12,918 nucleotides of DNA, taken from positions 1 to 12,918 of the forward strand of contig NVRR01000062.1 of assembly GCA_002732675.1 (NCBI GenBank), given 5' to 3'. Every line of letters begins with the position of its first letter. Position 1 is the stretch's first letter. Under the pieces are notes generated by a model. That model was not told the DNA's origin. It was given only the letters and a program-made list of their open reading frames with translations, and ran no database searches. Source of the DNA: Sneathiella sp. (lineage in GTDB: Bacteria > Pseudomonadota > Alphaproteobacteria > Sneathiellales > Sneathiellaceae). Both the position numbers and the translations under genes were made by a program. This document shows positions 1-7,809 of the stretch, one piece after another.

Positions 1-1977
1 TTGCTTCTGGTCAGTGCCTTTATCGTTGCTGGCCCAAAAGCCGGGGAGCGGTTCGTGAACGCGTTTTCGCCAAATATTGGGACGCCATCGGTGCCGCTTG
101 GGATGACTGCCTGGATCACACCACCTGAATATACGGGACAGGCACCGATTTTGCTGAAGATGTGGACAACGTCAGACAAAACGGAAACGCCGAAAAGCTA
201 TGTCATCCCTGCGGGAAGTCGATTTATTGCCCGCGTTTTTGGCGGCAATGGCGATGTGCCGGTTTTGCAAAAATCGACGGAAATACTTGAGTTCGATAGG
301 CTGGATGCGCAAAATTTTGGAATCGAAACAAGCTTCGAGACTCCCGGGCTGGCCCAGATTAATAAAGGCGGCGATAGGGTCGGGGCATGGCAATTCAATG
401 TGGTCGCCGACGCCGCGCCGACGATTAGTCTGCTGATCCCGCCCGATGTCACGGATCGCGCCGCATTTCGCCTGCAATATCGGGCGCAGGATGATTATGG
501 GGTCGCCAGCATTGGGGGGGAGATTACCAGGGGAAATTCGGACGAGAAAATTAAACTGGCCTTGCCCGCTCCCGGTCGCGGCTCGATCGAGATTGTCGGC
601 AAAAGCTATCATGATTTGACGGCACATCCCTGGGCCGGGTTGAGCGTGCGCTTGACCTTGATTGCTGAAGATCAGATCGGGCAGCGGGGCGTCTCTGATG
701 TTACTACGCTGATTTTGCCGGAGCGAAATTTCACCCATCCCATTGCCCGGGCGCTGATTGAACAACGCCGAAACCTTGTCTCCGATCCCGTTGCCAACAA
801 GCCAACAGCGCTTATTGCACTTGAAGCAATCGGTTTGCTGCCGGAAAGCCTGGATGGCGATTTTACGGCCATTATGTTGCTGTCGGCGGCACGGTCAACC
901 TTGCGCTATGGTGATGACCAAACGGCAATTGACGACGTGGTCGAGATTCTCTGGGAGACGGCCTTAAGGCTTGAAAATGGCGATTTATCCATGGCGGAGG
1001 CGGCTTTGAGAGAAGCTGAGCAGGCCTTGATGGAAGCCTTGAATAGTGGCGCAAGCGATAACGAGATCAAGAAATTGATGGAAGAATTGCGCGCCGCCAT
1101 GAATGCTTTTCTGCAGGCACTGGCACAGCAGCAATCCGATATGGCGCAATCGCCGACAATGGATCCAGATTCGCAAAGCCAGATAATCCAGAGCCAGGAT
1201 TTGCAAAATCTTCTGGATAAAATTGATCAGCTGGCCCGCGACGGTGCGCGTGATGCCGCCCGTGAGCTCCTGAGCGAATTGCAGGATATCATGGAGAACC
1301 TTAAAGCCGCCGACAGCATGCAGCTAACGGCGGACCAACAGGCCATGCAGCAAATGCTGAACGAGCTGGGCGAGATGATGCAGAAGCAGCAGAAATTGCT
1401 GGACGAGACAATGCGTGAATCGCAAAAAGGCGCGCCCGGGTCGCTGCAACAAGGTGGTCAGCAGCCGCAGCCAGGACAATCCGGTCAAGGCAGTGGGTTG
1501 CAGGGACTGGCCCAGAATCAGGAAGCATTACGTCAGATGCTGCAAGACCTGTTGGGCCGACTGGGCGAGCAGGGCGATATCCCGAAGGAGCTGGGCCAGG
1601 CCGGTAAATCCATGAAAGATGCCCGTGACGCGCTCGGTAAGGGGCAAGGTGAGGGCGCCATGCAATCGGAAAATCAGGCGCTCGACAGCCTTCGCCGCGG
1701 CGCGCAATCTCTTGCGCAGCAAATGATGCAGGGGCAAGGGCAAGGAGAGCAGTCCGCTGGGACTAGTCCGCAGCGCCCTTCAACAGATCCGCTTGGTCGG
1801 CGCTTTGGGGGCGAGGAGGGGATCGGGGGCAATTTTTCCACTGATTCAGTGGAAACTGGCGCCAAACAGATTGGCAAAACACGCGCCATTCGCGATGAAG
1901 TGCAGCGCCGCCTTTCCGATCCATCCCGTGATCTATTGGAACGGGAGTATCTCAAGCGCCTGCTAGATTTTTTCTAG
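1..1977 (+). CDS. DUF4175 (TIGR02302 family) envelope protein, 5'-truncated by window edge
   Basis: 658 residues are visible and the frame is open to base 1. The TTG at base 1 is probably an internal codon, because this family is usually about 800-900 residues with N-terminal membrane segments. Only a short hydrophobic stretch remains here (residues 1-11). Residues about 30-245 look like a beta-rich extracytoplasmic part, including a PPEYTG motif near 41 and YRAQDDYGV at 160-168, both typical of DUF4175. From about 250 the protein becomes helical, then rich in Gln, Met and Gly (about 385-600; for example MQGQGQGE near 577), and ends in a charged helix REYLKRLLDFF. The molecular function is unknown; an inner-membrane-anchored periplasmic role is inferred from the architecture. 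The next gene starts 34 bp downstream on the same strand, so the two may be co-transcribed. The family call is firm; the true start lies outside the window. Confidence 0.88.
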   Translation: MLLVSAFIVAGPKAGERFVNAFSPNIGTPSVPLGMTAWITPPEYTGQAPILLKMWTTSDKTETPKSYVIPAGSRFIARVFGGNGDVPVLQKSTEILEFDRLDAQNFGIETSFETPGLAQINKGGDRVGAWQFNVVADAAPTISLLIPPDVTDRAAFRLQYRAQDDYGVASIGGEITRGNSDEKIKLALPAPGRGSIEIVGKSYHDLTAHPWAGLSVRLTLIAEDQIGQRGVSDVTTLILPERNFTHPIARALIEQRRNLVSDPVANKPTALIALEAIGLLPESLDGDFTAIMLLSAARSTLRYGDDQTAIDDVVEILWETALRLENGDLSMAEAALREAEQALMEALNSGASDNEIKKLMEELRAAMNAFLQALAQQQSDMAQSPTMDPDSQSQIIQSQDLQNLLDKIDQLARDGARDAARELLSELQDIMENLKAADSMQLTADQQAMQQMLNELGEMMQKQQKLLDETMRESQKGAPGSLQQGGQQPQPGQSGQGSGLQGLAQNQEALRQMLQDLLGRLGEQGDIPKELGQAGKSMKDARDALGKGQGEGAMQSENQALDSLRRGAQSLAQQMMQGQGQGEQSAGTSPQRPSTDPLGRRFGGEEGIGGNFSTDSVETGAKQIGKTRAIRDEVQRRLSDPSRDLLEREYLKRLLDFF

Positions 1978-2011
1978 GCGCAAATTTTTCTCCTTTCAGT
2001 TAAAGAACAGT

Positions 2012-3010
2012 ATGACTGTTGATCATCCATTCGCGAACTATGTGCGCATCCTGGGGAAGGGACCCAAGATGTGGCGACATATGACATTTGACGAATCCCG
2101 CGCTGCCATGGGCATGGTGCTGGATGGTACGGCGGACCCATTACAAGTCGGGGCGTATCTATTATTGCTGCGTCGGACGGGAGAGACGGGAGAAGAACTC
2201 GCCGGAATGGTCGCCGCTGCCCGCGATCAATTTTTGGAAAATGATATCTCGGCGCCAGTTGATTTTGACTGGCCATCCTATGCCGACCGCCATCGGCAGC
2301 AACCCTGGTTTATTCTCGCCGCAATTTTGCTGGCCGATCAGGGATATAAAATCCTGATGCATGGCATTGAAGGCTACACCGAGGGCTATGCGCCAACCCG
2401 TCCAGCACTCGCCGCCTTCGGTGTTCCGCAAGCGGCGTCGCTGTCCGCTGCAGCGGGAGCGTTGGCGGATAATAATCTGGTTTATCTCGGCCTTGAGCAT
2501 TTTTGCCCATCGGTGCAGGCGCTTTTCGAATTGCGCCCCCTGCTCGGCGTGCGAACAGCGGTCAATACCTTCGGCCGCGATTTGAACCCTTTTGGGGCCC
2601 GTTATCAGCTGCAGGGTGTCTTCCATCCGCCGTATAAGCCGCTGCATTTGGAAACTGTTCAGACCCTCGGTCAGCCGAACAGTTATATTTTTAAAGGCGG
2701 GGGCGGCGAAGTGCAGCGCAATCCGATGAAACCCGCGCGCGTTGATGCCTTGGTGAATGGAAAAGCCAAAGAACAGGAATGGCCCGCGATGACCGATCAG
2801 TCTGTTTATAAATGGCGCGAAGAAGATTTAGATCCATTGCAACTGGTGAAAATGTGGCAGGGAAAGCTTGACCTGCCGGTTCCTGAGTTGGCGATTGTCG
2901 GCACTCTTGCCTTTGCCCTGAAGCTTGCAGATCCGGGGATTAGCATCGCCGGGGCCGATGATCGCGCTGCGGAAATCTGGGCGGCCCGCGATAAGAGGCG
3001 GTTCAGCTGA
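2012..3010 (+). CDS. TrpD2/YbiB-like glycosyl transferase family protein (anthranilate phosphoribosyltransferase fold)
   Basis: 332 residues with the fold signature of the TrpD / nucleoside phosphorylase group: a helical N-terminal domain (HPFANYVRILGKG at 5-17, QVGAYLLLLR near 45-54) and a larger alpha/beta domain. LGVRTAVNTFGRDLNP (178-193) matches the LGxRTxxN...NP stretch of anthranilate phosphoribosyltransferases. The phosphate-binding GTGGD and KHGN motifs of true TrpD are not present: YADRHRQQPW (90-99) and ILMHGIEG (114-121) occupy those places. This is the pattern of the TrpD2 group, whose E. coli member YbiB binds nucleic acid and is LexA-controlled. Tryptophan synthesis is therefore unlikely. 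The start at 2012 is preferred because HPFANYVRILGKG is conserved in the family, although the Shine-Dalgarno is weak. A GGAAGGG stretch precedes an internal ATG at 2069, but that start would remove conserved residues. The 3' end overlaps yaaA by 8 bp. Confidence 0.82.
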   Translation: MTVDHPFANYVRILGKGPKMWRHMTFDESRAAMGMVLDGTADPLQVGAYLLLLRRTGETGEELAGMVAAARDQFLENDISAPVDFDWPSYADRHRQQPWFILAAILLADQGYKILMHGIEGYTEGYAPTRPALAAFGVPQAASLSAAAGALADNNLVYLGLEHFCPSVQALFELRPLLGVRTAVNTFGRDLNPFGARYQLQGVFHPPYKPLHLETVQTLGQPNSYIFKGGGGEVQRNPMKPARVDALVNGKAKEQEWPAMTDQSVYKWREEDLDPLQLVKMWQGKLDLPVPELAIVGTLAFALKLADPGISIAGADDRAAEIWAARDKRRFS

Positions 3011-3776
3011 TCACGCGGGTAAAGATATAGTCTGAATTTGAGGACAGGGTCGGCTGAAAGCCATATCCTTCCATTGCAAAATCTTTTAGCCCCTCCGGCT
3101 GATCAATGCGGTTCTGGATCATAAAACGCGCCATCATGCCCCGGGCCCGCTTGGCAGAAAAACCGATGATTTTGGCCTCGTTACCCTTGATTTCCTTGAA
3201 CACGGGCGTGATGACTTTGGCTTTCAGGGTCTTGCGATCAACCGCTTTGAAATATTCATGAGAGGCAAGGTTGATGAGGAACGGCGAAGACCGCTCCTTG
3301 ATCAGCGAAGAGAGTTTGCGAGACAATCGATCGCCCCAGAACTGGTAAAGATTGCTGCCGCGGTCCGTATCAAGTCTGGCGCCCATTTCAAGACGGTACG
3401 GCTGGATTAAATCCAGCGGCCGCACCAGACCATAAAGACCCGACAGAATGCGTAAATGGTCTTGCGCATAGGTCATGTCATCACTGGATAGTTTCGCGGC
3501 CTGCAGCCCTGCATATGTATCGCCATTAAAGGCATAGGCCGCCTGTTTGGCATTTTCCGGTGTGAGCGGGAGTTTCATGGCCTTGAAACGCTGTTTGTTC
3601 AGCGCACTCAAATCGTCGCTGATGTTCATCAGACGCTTTAGATCATCCAATGATAATTTGCGTCCCCGTGTGATCAGTTTGCGTGTCTGGGCAAGGAACT
3701 CAGGCTGCGTATAAATTTCGGGAAGGCCCGCGCGGTCAAAATCGAGTTTTTTGGCGGGAGAGATAACGGCGAGCAT
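3003..3776 (-). CDS. yaaA: YaaA family peroxide stress protein (DUF328/UPF0246)
   Basis: 257 residues, the same size as E. coli YaaA (258). Family landmarks run from end to end: ISPAKKLDF (5-13), AFNGDTYAGL (82-91), the long core ILSGLYGLVRPLDLIQPYR (110-128), NLASHEYFKAV (169-179) and SAKRARGMMARF (207-218). In E. coli, YaaA is OxyR-controlled, lowers free intracellular iron during hydrogen peroxide stress, and binds nucleic acid; that role is transferred by homology. The gene is convergent with the TrpD2-like gene, with stop codons interlocked in an 8-bp overlap. Upstream, 63 bp separate it from the end of the solute-binding protein gene on the same strand. I see no clear terminator there, so read-through is possible, and I find no convincing promoter or OxyR site. 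The Shine-Dalgarno is weak (GGAA about 9 nt before ATG). Confidence 0.95.
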   Translation of the reverse strand: MLAVISPAKKLDFDRAGLPEIYTQPEFLAQTRKLITRGRKLSLDDLKRLMNISDDLSALNKQRFKAMKLPLTPENAKQAAYAFNGDTYAGLQAAKLSSDDMTYAQDHLRILSGLYGLVRPLDLIQPYRLEMGARLDTDRGSNLYQFWGDRLSRKLSSLIKERSSPFLINLASHEYFKAVDRKTLKAKVITPVFKEIKGNEAKIIGFSAKRARGMMARFMIQNRIDQPEGLKDFAMEGYGFQPTLSSNSDYIFTRVIS

Positions 3777-3839
3777 AGCGAGTTCCGAACTTCATTTTGG
3801 GTTATGACGAGACAATTGTTATGGGGGCAAAAGCCTCCC

Positions 3840-5633
3840 TTAGTCAATCTTGCTGTACCACCAGAGATCCTGGCTCGTCCCCCAGAAAGAAGGGGTTGAT
3901 GGCAATTTTATTTCCGGCCAATGGGCGACCCATTGACGGTCGGAGTAATAAAGTGGAATTACATAATGCCCCCAGAGCAGTACCCGATCCAGCGCTCGCG
4001 TGGCATCGACCAATTGCTCGCGGGTTCTGGCAGAGGCAATTCGCCTGATCATATCATCGACAGCGGCAAGGCGGATGGCGGGATAATTACGGGTGCCGGG
4101 CGTCTCGGCTGCAGTGCGGCTCCAGTAAAAGGCTTGCTCATTCCCCGGTGATAGCGACTGGCCCCATTGGTTGATAATAATATCGAAGTCATATTCATTG
4201 AGGCGGTTCTGATAGCTGGCCGTATCCATCTGCCGGATCGTTGATTGAATCCCCAAGGTTTCCAGGCTTTTCTGGAAAGGCGAAATAAGCTTCACATATT
4301 CATTGTTGTTGACCAGAAATTCGATTATGAACGGCTCGTCCGTTGCCGTATTACGGAGCATGCCACTCTTGATCTCCCATCCAGCGTCTTTCAACAATTG
4401 CCGTGCGGCCCGCAGATTTTTGCGATTTCGGCCCGATCCGTCTGTTACTGGCAAGGTGAAGCTGTCGGTAAAAACCTGCTTTGGTAACTCGTCTGCAAAA
4501 GGCAACAGCAGATCACGTTCCCCATCCGAAATAGTGCCCTTGGCTGCCAATGAGGAGTTTTCAAAAAAACTGCTGGTCCGCTTGAAGATTGACTGCAGGA
4601 TATTGGCATTGACCCATTCGAAATCAAAGGCGAGCGTGAGGGCTTCCCGAACTCGGACATCTTCGAATTTGGGGCGGCGGGTGTTAAAAACCATGGCCAT
4701 CATGGGGGCCGGGATCTGCAAGGTCGGCTCCGCCTTGACGAAACTGTTCTGAGCGTCCTTATGGGTCACATAGGCGTCGTTCCATTTCCCCGAATTGCTT
4801 TCAAAGCGGGCTTCCAGAGTATGGGCCTTGAACGCCTCCATGGCGATATCATCATCGCGGAAATAATCGTAGATAATGGTCTCGAAGTTATAGCGACCTT
4901 TATTTTGCGGCAAATCCCAGCCCCAATAATCCGGGTTGCGTTTATAACTGATACGGCGGCCGGGTTCGACTTTATCCACCAGATAGGGGCCGGAGCCGAG
5001 GAAAGGCGTTAAGGTGGTCTTCTCGAAATCGACATCCTTGAAGGCATCCTTTGAAAGCACGCTCATCAGCCCCATAATCAGGGGCATTTCCCATCGTCCT
5101 TCTTCTTCGAAGGTGAATTTAACGCTGAGCGGGCTAAGGATCTCGGCATTTGTCGCCTTGCTGTAATAGGTCCGTACATTGGGGCGGCCCTTCTCGCGCA
5201 AGGTCTCATAAGAAAACAGCACATCTTCCGCCATAATGGCACTGCCATCAGAAAATCTCGCCTTGGGGTTCACATTGAAAATGATCCAGCTTCGATCCTC
5301 GGCAACTTCCACCGTTTCAGCGATATTGCCATAAAGCGTGAAAGGCTCGTCTTTGGACCGGGTCATCAACGCCTGATAGACGTTGCGTAGCCCGTTCGGG
5401 TAAACCCCTTTGATCAGAAAGGAGTTGAGGCTGTCAAAACTGCCGATATGCCCAAGACGCAAAGTCCCGCCGATGGCTGCATCCGGGTTGACATAATCAA
5501 AATGTGTAAAGCCAGCAGGGTATTTAGGCTCTCCATGCATGGCGATTCCGTGCCGTTTCTCACTTGCCGATGCCGGGTTAATTCCTGTCAGAAGGAGAAG
5601 CGGCAAAATCAGGGAAACGATAAAGAGATGCAT
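3840..5633 (-). CDS. YejA-like periplasmic oligopeptide-binding protein (SBP family 5)
   Basis: 597 residues. The N-terminus is a Sec signal peptide: a hydrophobic core at 4-16 and a likely cleavage after ASA (residue 23). There is no lipobox cysteine, so the mature protein should be soluble in the periplasm. The mature start HGIAMHGEPKYPAGFTHFDY (28-47), followed by a GGTLRLG stretch, is characteristic of the YejA-type subgroup of SBP_bac_5. DGSAIMAEDVLFSYE (about residues 129-143) is the usual family-5 signature, and RVREALTLAFDFEWVN is the conserved part of the second lobe. YejA-type proteins feed oligopeptides (microcin C, murein peptides) to YejBEF permeases. No permease or ATPase gene is present in this window, so the partner must be encoded elsewhere. 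The start lies 17 bp after the stop of the MocR-type regulator on the same strand, which suggests one operon. The Shine-Dalgarno is weak. The exact substrate is unknown. Confidence 0.92.
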   Translation of the reverse strand: MHLFIVSLILPLLLLTGINPASASEKRHGIAMHGEPKYPAGFTHFDYVNPDAAIGGTLRLGHIGSFDSLNSFLIKGVYPNGLRNVYQALMTRSKDEPFTLYGNIAETVEVAEDRSWIIFNVNPKARFSDGSAIMAEDVLFSYETLREKGRPNVRTYYSKATNAEILSPLSVKFTFEEEGRWEMPLIMGLMSVLSKDAFKDVDFEKTTLTPFLGSGPYLVDKVEPGRRISYKRNPDYWGWDLPQNKGRYNFETIIYDYFRDDDIAMEAFKAHTLEARFESNSGKWNDAYVTHKDAQNSFVKAEPTLQIPAPMMAMVFNTRRPKFEDVRVREALTLAFDFEWVNANILQSIFKRTSSFFENSSLAAKGTISDGERDLLLPFADELPKQVFTDSFTLPVTDGSGRNRKNLRAARQLLKDAGWEIKSGMLRNTATDEPFIIEFLVNNNEYVKLISPFQKSLETLGIQSTIRQMDTASYQNRLNEYDFDIIINQWGQSLSPGNEQAFYWSRTAAETPGTRNYPAIRLAAVDDMIRRIASARTREQLVDATRALDRVLLWGHYVIPLYYSDRQWVAHWPEIKLPSTPSFWGTSQDLWWYSKID

Positions 5634-5650
5634 GGCAATCCAACTGTTGT

Positions 5651-7129
5651 TTACAGGTTTCGAATAATATTCGCGAGCTTATCCACTAATTGTGGCATTT
5701 CTTTTTCCGGCGTTCCGGCAAAACCCAGAATGATGCCATTTTGATCTGTCGGTTGGTTATAGAAGGCGGACAGCGCCCGGACAAGCATACCGTTTTCGGC
5801 GGCGGCCTTTTCGATTTTTTTGTCAAACAGGTGCGGCGGCAGGAAGCCGACAATATGCATGCCGGACTCCTGTGGCTCGATTTCAACAATGCCGTGAAGC
5901 TTGGTTTTTATCAGCTCGACCAGGCATTCCTGCCGGCGCTCATAAAGCAGTCGCATCCGCCGGATATGGGCAGCAAGATAGCCCTCGGATATAAAGTCAG
6001 CGAGGGCGGCCTCGGGGACCGAGGGGGAATGGCTGTCAATATTACGCCGAAGCGCCAGGAATACATCCACCAGATCCTCCGGCACGACCATATATCCGAC
6101 CCGCAGGCCCGAAAACATCACCTTGCTCATGGTGCCGACGTAAAGCACCCGATTGTCATCATCAAGCCCTTGCAAGGAGGAAAGCGGCCGGCCGGCATAA
6201 CGATATTCGCTGTCATAATCGTCCTCAAGAATAAAGCGTCCATTTGTCTTCGCCCAGGCCAATAGCGCCAACCGGCGGGCAAGCGACATGGTTTGGCCTA
6301 AGGGATATTGATGGGAGGGTGATATGCAGGCAAGCCGAGCAGCGGGCTCAAGCTCTATCGCCTTATCCAGGCGGAAGCCTTCACTGTCCACCGGCACGGA
6401 CACCGGCTTCGCCCCAGCGGCGATAATGGAATCGTGTATACCAGGGTATCCCGGCTCCTCCATCCAGACGGCATCGCCGGGTTCAGCGAAGGCCCGGACT
6501 ACAAGATGAATGGCCTGTTGTGAGCCCGACAGGATGATCACCTGATCTGCATGGCAGCGAACAGCACGAGTCTGTCCGAGATGAGAGGCCAGGGCTTCGC
6601 GCAAAATCCTTGCGCCACCTACTGGATTGCCAACCAGATACTCCCGTTTTGGGCGGCGCCAGTGCCGCGCCAGCAGCCGCGCCCAGTCATCAAACGGAAA
6701 TTCTTCCAATGCGGGCAATCCCGGAGAAAACGGGAGGCCGCGATATTGTTCTTTGAGTTTTTGGTTTTTAAACGGGGCCGCCATTTTGGACAGATATACA
6801 TCTCTGTCAGCAACGCTCGTTGCACCGGCACTGCTTTTTCTCTCCAGCAGATCTTCCGGCAATTGATCGGAGACAAAGGAGCCTGCGCCAACACGGCTCG
6901 CGAGATATCCTTCAGCGGTTAATTGGTCATAAGCGGTCAGCACCGTATTACGCGATATGTCAAGTTCACCGGCTAGCGCCCGGCTGGACGGCAATCTGGT
7001 ACGGGGTTTCAGCCTCCCCTCCAATATGGCCAGCCGAAGTCCCAAAAATAGCTGTTGGTGCAGCGGCGTTTTAAGGGCCGGGTCCAGGGTCAGCGTTCTG
7101 AGCTGTGCATTTTTGAGCCGACGGGTCAT
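5651..7129 (-). CDS. MocR-type regulator (GntR winged helix fused to class I/II aminotransferase domain)
   Basis: 492 residues. Residues about 22-88 are a GntR winged helix (LPSSRALAGELDISRNTV at 46-63, then the wing GYLASRVGAGSFV at 74-86). After a linker, residues about 130-490 form an aminotransferase fold: GNPVGGARILREALASHL (167-184), EEPGYPG (224-230), SPSHQYPLG (270-278), EDDYDSEYR (302-310) and GTMSKVMFSGLRVGY (332-346). By alignment to GabR, K336 should form the Schiff base with pyridoxal phosphate, with D303 and Y305 as cofactor contacts. MocR proteins are cofactor-sensing regulators of vitamin B6, amine or amino-acid genes and frequently autoregulate. Here the likely targets are its own operon with the downstream binding protein, and possibly divergent msrA. 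The ligand cannot be read from the sequence. No clear Shine-Dalgarno precedes ATG 7129, but a good promoter lies just upstream. Confidence 0.93.
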   Translation of the reverse strand: MTRRLKNAQLRTLTLDPALKTPLHQQLFLGLRLAILEGRLKPRTRLPSSRALAGELDISRNTVLTAYDQLTAEGYLASRVGAGSFVSDQLPEDLLERKSSAGATSVADRDVYLSKMAAPFKNQKLKEQYRGLPFSPGLPALEEFPFDDWARLLARHWRRPKREYLVGNPVGGARILREALASHLGQTRAVRCHADQVIILSGSQQAIHLVVRAFAEPGDAVWMEEPGYPGIHDSIIAAGAKPVSVPVDSEGFRLDKAIELEPAARLACISPSHQYPLGQTMSLARRLALLAWAKTNGRFILEDDYDSEYRYAGRPLSSLQGLDDDNRVLYVGTMSKVMFSGLRVGYMVVPEDLVDVFLALRRNIDSHSPSVPEAALADFISEGYLAAHIRRMRLLYERRQECLVELIKTKLHGIVEIEPQESGMHIVGFLPPHLFDKKIEKAAAENGMLVRALSAFYNQPTDQNGIILGFAGTPEKEMPQLVDKLANIIRNL

Positions 7130-7140
7130 GGGCTACTAAT

Positions 7141-7196
7141 CCAAATTGGTCAGAAATATATTAGATTTATACAAATAGAGGAGACCAATACCAAGG
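7141..7196. promoter_or_regulatory. Candidate MocR operator: ATTGGTC / GACCAAT inverted arms
   Basis: Two perfectly complementary 7-mers, ATTGGTC (7145-7151) and GACCAAT (7183-7189), lie 38 bp apart, one on each side of the predicted -10 of the regulator gene. The left arm is part of an odd palindrome CCAAATTGG (7141-7149). The right arm is followed directly by a second copy of the core (ACCAATACCAAGG, 7184-7196), so on the minus strand TTGGTATTGGTC forms a tandem repeat. It contains ATACCA (7188-7193), the hexamer described for GabR operators. MocR dimers are known to bind widely spaced half-sites. Assignment to this regulator is inferred from position. Confidence 0.45.
7166..7194 (-). promoter_or_regulatory. 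sigma-70-like promoter of the MocR-type gene
   Basis: Read on the minus strand there is a -35 box TTGGTA (7194-7189), a spacer of exactly 17 bp, and a -10 box TATAAA (7171-7166). Each box matches the consensus at four or five of six positions. Transcription would start near 7159, giving a leader of about 30 nt before the ATG at 7129. The putative operator arm GACCAAT (7183-7189) lies in the spacer and touches the -35, which would suit repression. The promoter is predicted from sequence only. Confidence 0.55.
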
Positions 7197-7240
7197 ATTT
7201 TCGGGGTATAAAGTATATTCAATCACATAAATTTGTTTAC

Positions 7241-7249
7241 TGCTATATT
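7241..7249 (+). promoter_or_regulatory. Possible extended -10 element of msrA
   Basis: TGCTATATT (7241-7249) has the TGn-TATAAT layout of an extended -10 box. It would start transcription near 7256, leaving a leader of roughly 58 nt before msrA. No good -35 box is found 16-18 bp upstream, so this is only a candidate within an AT-rich stretch. Confidence 0.25.
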
Positions 7250-7313
7250 GAGAAGCGAGCGGGCAGGGTTATGTACTTAGTCAGGAGCTTGCAAGATTGA
7301 GAAGGAAATCAGC

Positions 7314-7787
7314 ATGACAGATATCGCATATTTTGCCGCCGGATGTTTCTGGGGTGTTGAAGTGGCGTTTCGCCAGACCAAAGGCGTCAAGGCGACGGTT
7401 GTTGGCTATCAGGGAGGTAAAACCCTGAACCCCACGTATCAGGATGTCTGCACTGGCCAGACAAACCATGCGGAAGTCGTCCAGGTCGAGTTCGATCCAG
7501 CCGAAATCAGTTTTGAAGGCCTGATTGATATATTCTGGCAAAGCCATGACCCGACAACACTCAACCGTCAGGGTCCGGATGTTGGTACTCAGTACAGATC
7601 GGCGATTTTTTACCGAACTGATGAGCAAAAAGAGATCGCCGAAAGATCAAAAGCTGAGCAGAGCACACGGGGCATTTTCAGGCGGCCTGTTGTGACGGAA
7701 ATATCACCAGCGCTCGATTTCTATCCGGCCGAAGAATACCACCAGCAATATCTTGAAAAGCGCGGCCTTGCGACTTGTCATATTTGA
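7314..7787 (+). CDS. msrA: Peptide-methionine (S)-S-oxide reductase MsrA
   Basis: 157 residues, a compact stand-alone MsrA. The catalytic motif GCFWG lies at 10-14 with nucleophile C11. E54 in the NHAEVVQVEFD stretch (51-61), together with HDPTTLNRQGPDVGTQYRS (78-96), completes the active site. C155 in the C-terminal LATCHI tail is the expected recycling cysteine, which would form a disulphide reduced by thioredoxin. The enzyme reduces S-epimers of methionine sulfoxide in proteins and restores oxidised proteins in the cytoplasm. No MsrB domain is fused and no msrB is in the window. A good Shine-Dalgarno, AAGGAA (7302-7307), stands 6 nt before the ATG. The gene is divergent from the MocR-type regulator, with 184 bp between the starts, and ends 22 bp from a convergent small gene. 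Confidence 0.96.
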   Translation: MTDIAYFAAGCFWGVEVAFRQTKGVKATVVGYQGGKTLNPTYQDVCTGQTNHAEVVQVEFDPAEISFEGLIDIFWQSHDPTTLNRQGPDVGTQYRSAIFYRTDEQKEIAERSKAEQSTRGIFRRPVVTEISPALDFYPAEEYHQQYLEKRGLATCHI

Positions 7788-7809
7788 ATACAATTTATGA
7801 GCAAACGAC

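Noticed and set aside
172..765. 197-codon open frame on the minus strand inside the DUF4175 gene
   Set aside because: It is antisense to a clear family member, its translation shows no recognisable motif, and similar shadow frames occur across the region.
2162..2647. 161-codon open frame on the minus strand opposite the TrpD2-like gene
   Set aside because: It is a shadow of a conserved coding frame, with no ribosome binding site or motif.
3823..3838. Hairpin GGGGGC-AAAA-GCCTCC just after the solute-binding protein stop
   Set aside because: On the transcribed (minus) strand the stem has an A-C mismatch and no T-run follows, so I do not call it a terminator.
5690..6265. 191-codon open frame on the plus strand antisense to the MocR-type gene
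   Set aside because: The opposite frame encodes the conserved aminotransferase core, including the PLP lysine; the plus-strand product looks like no protein family.
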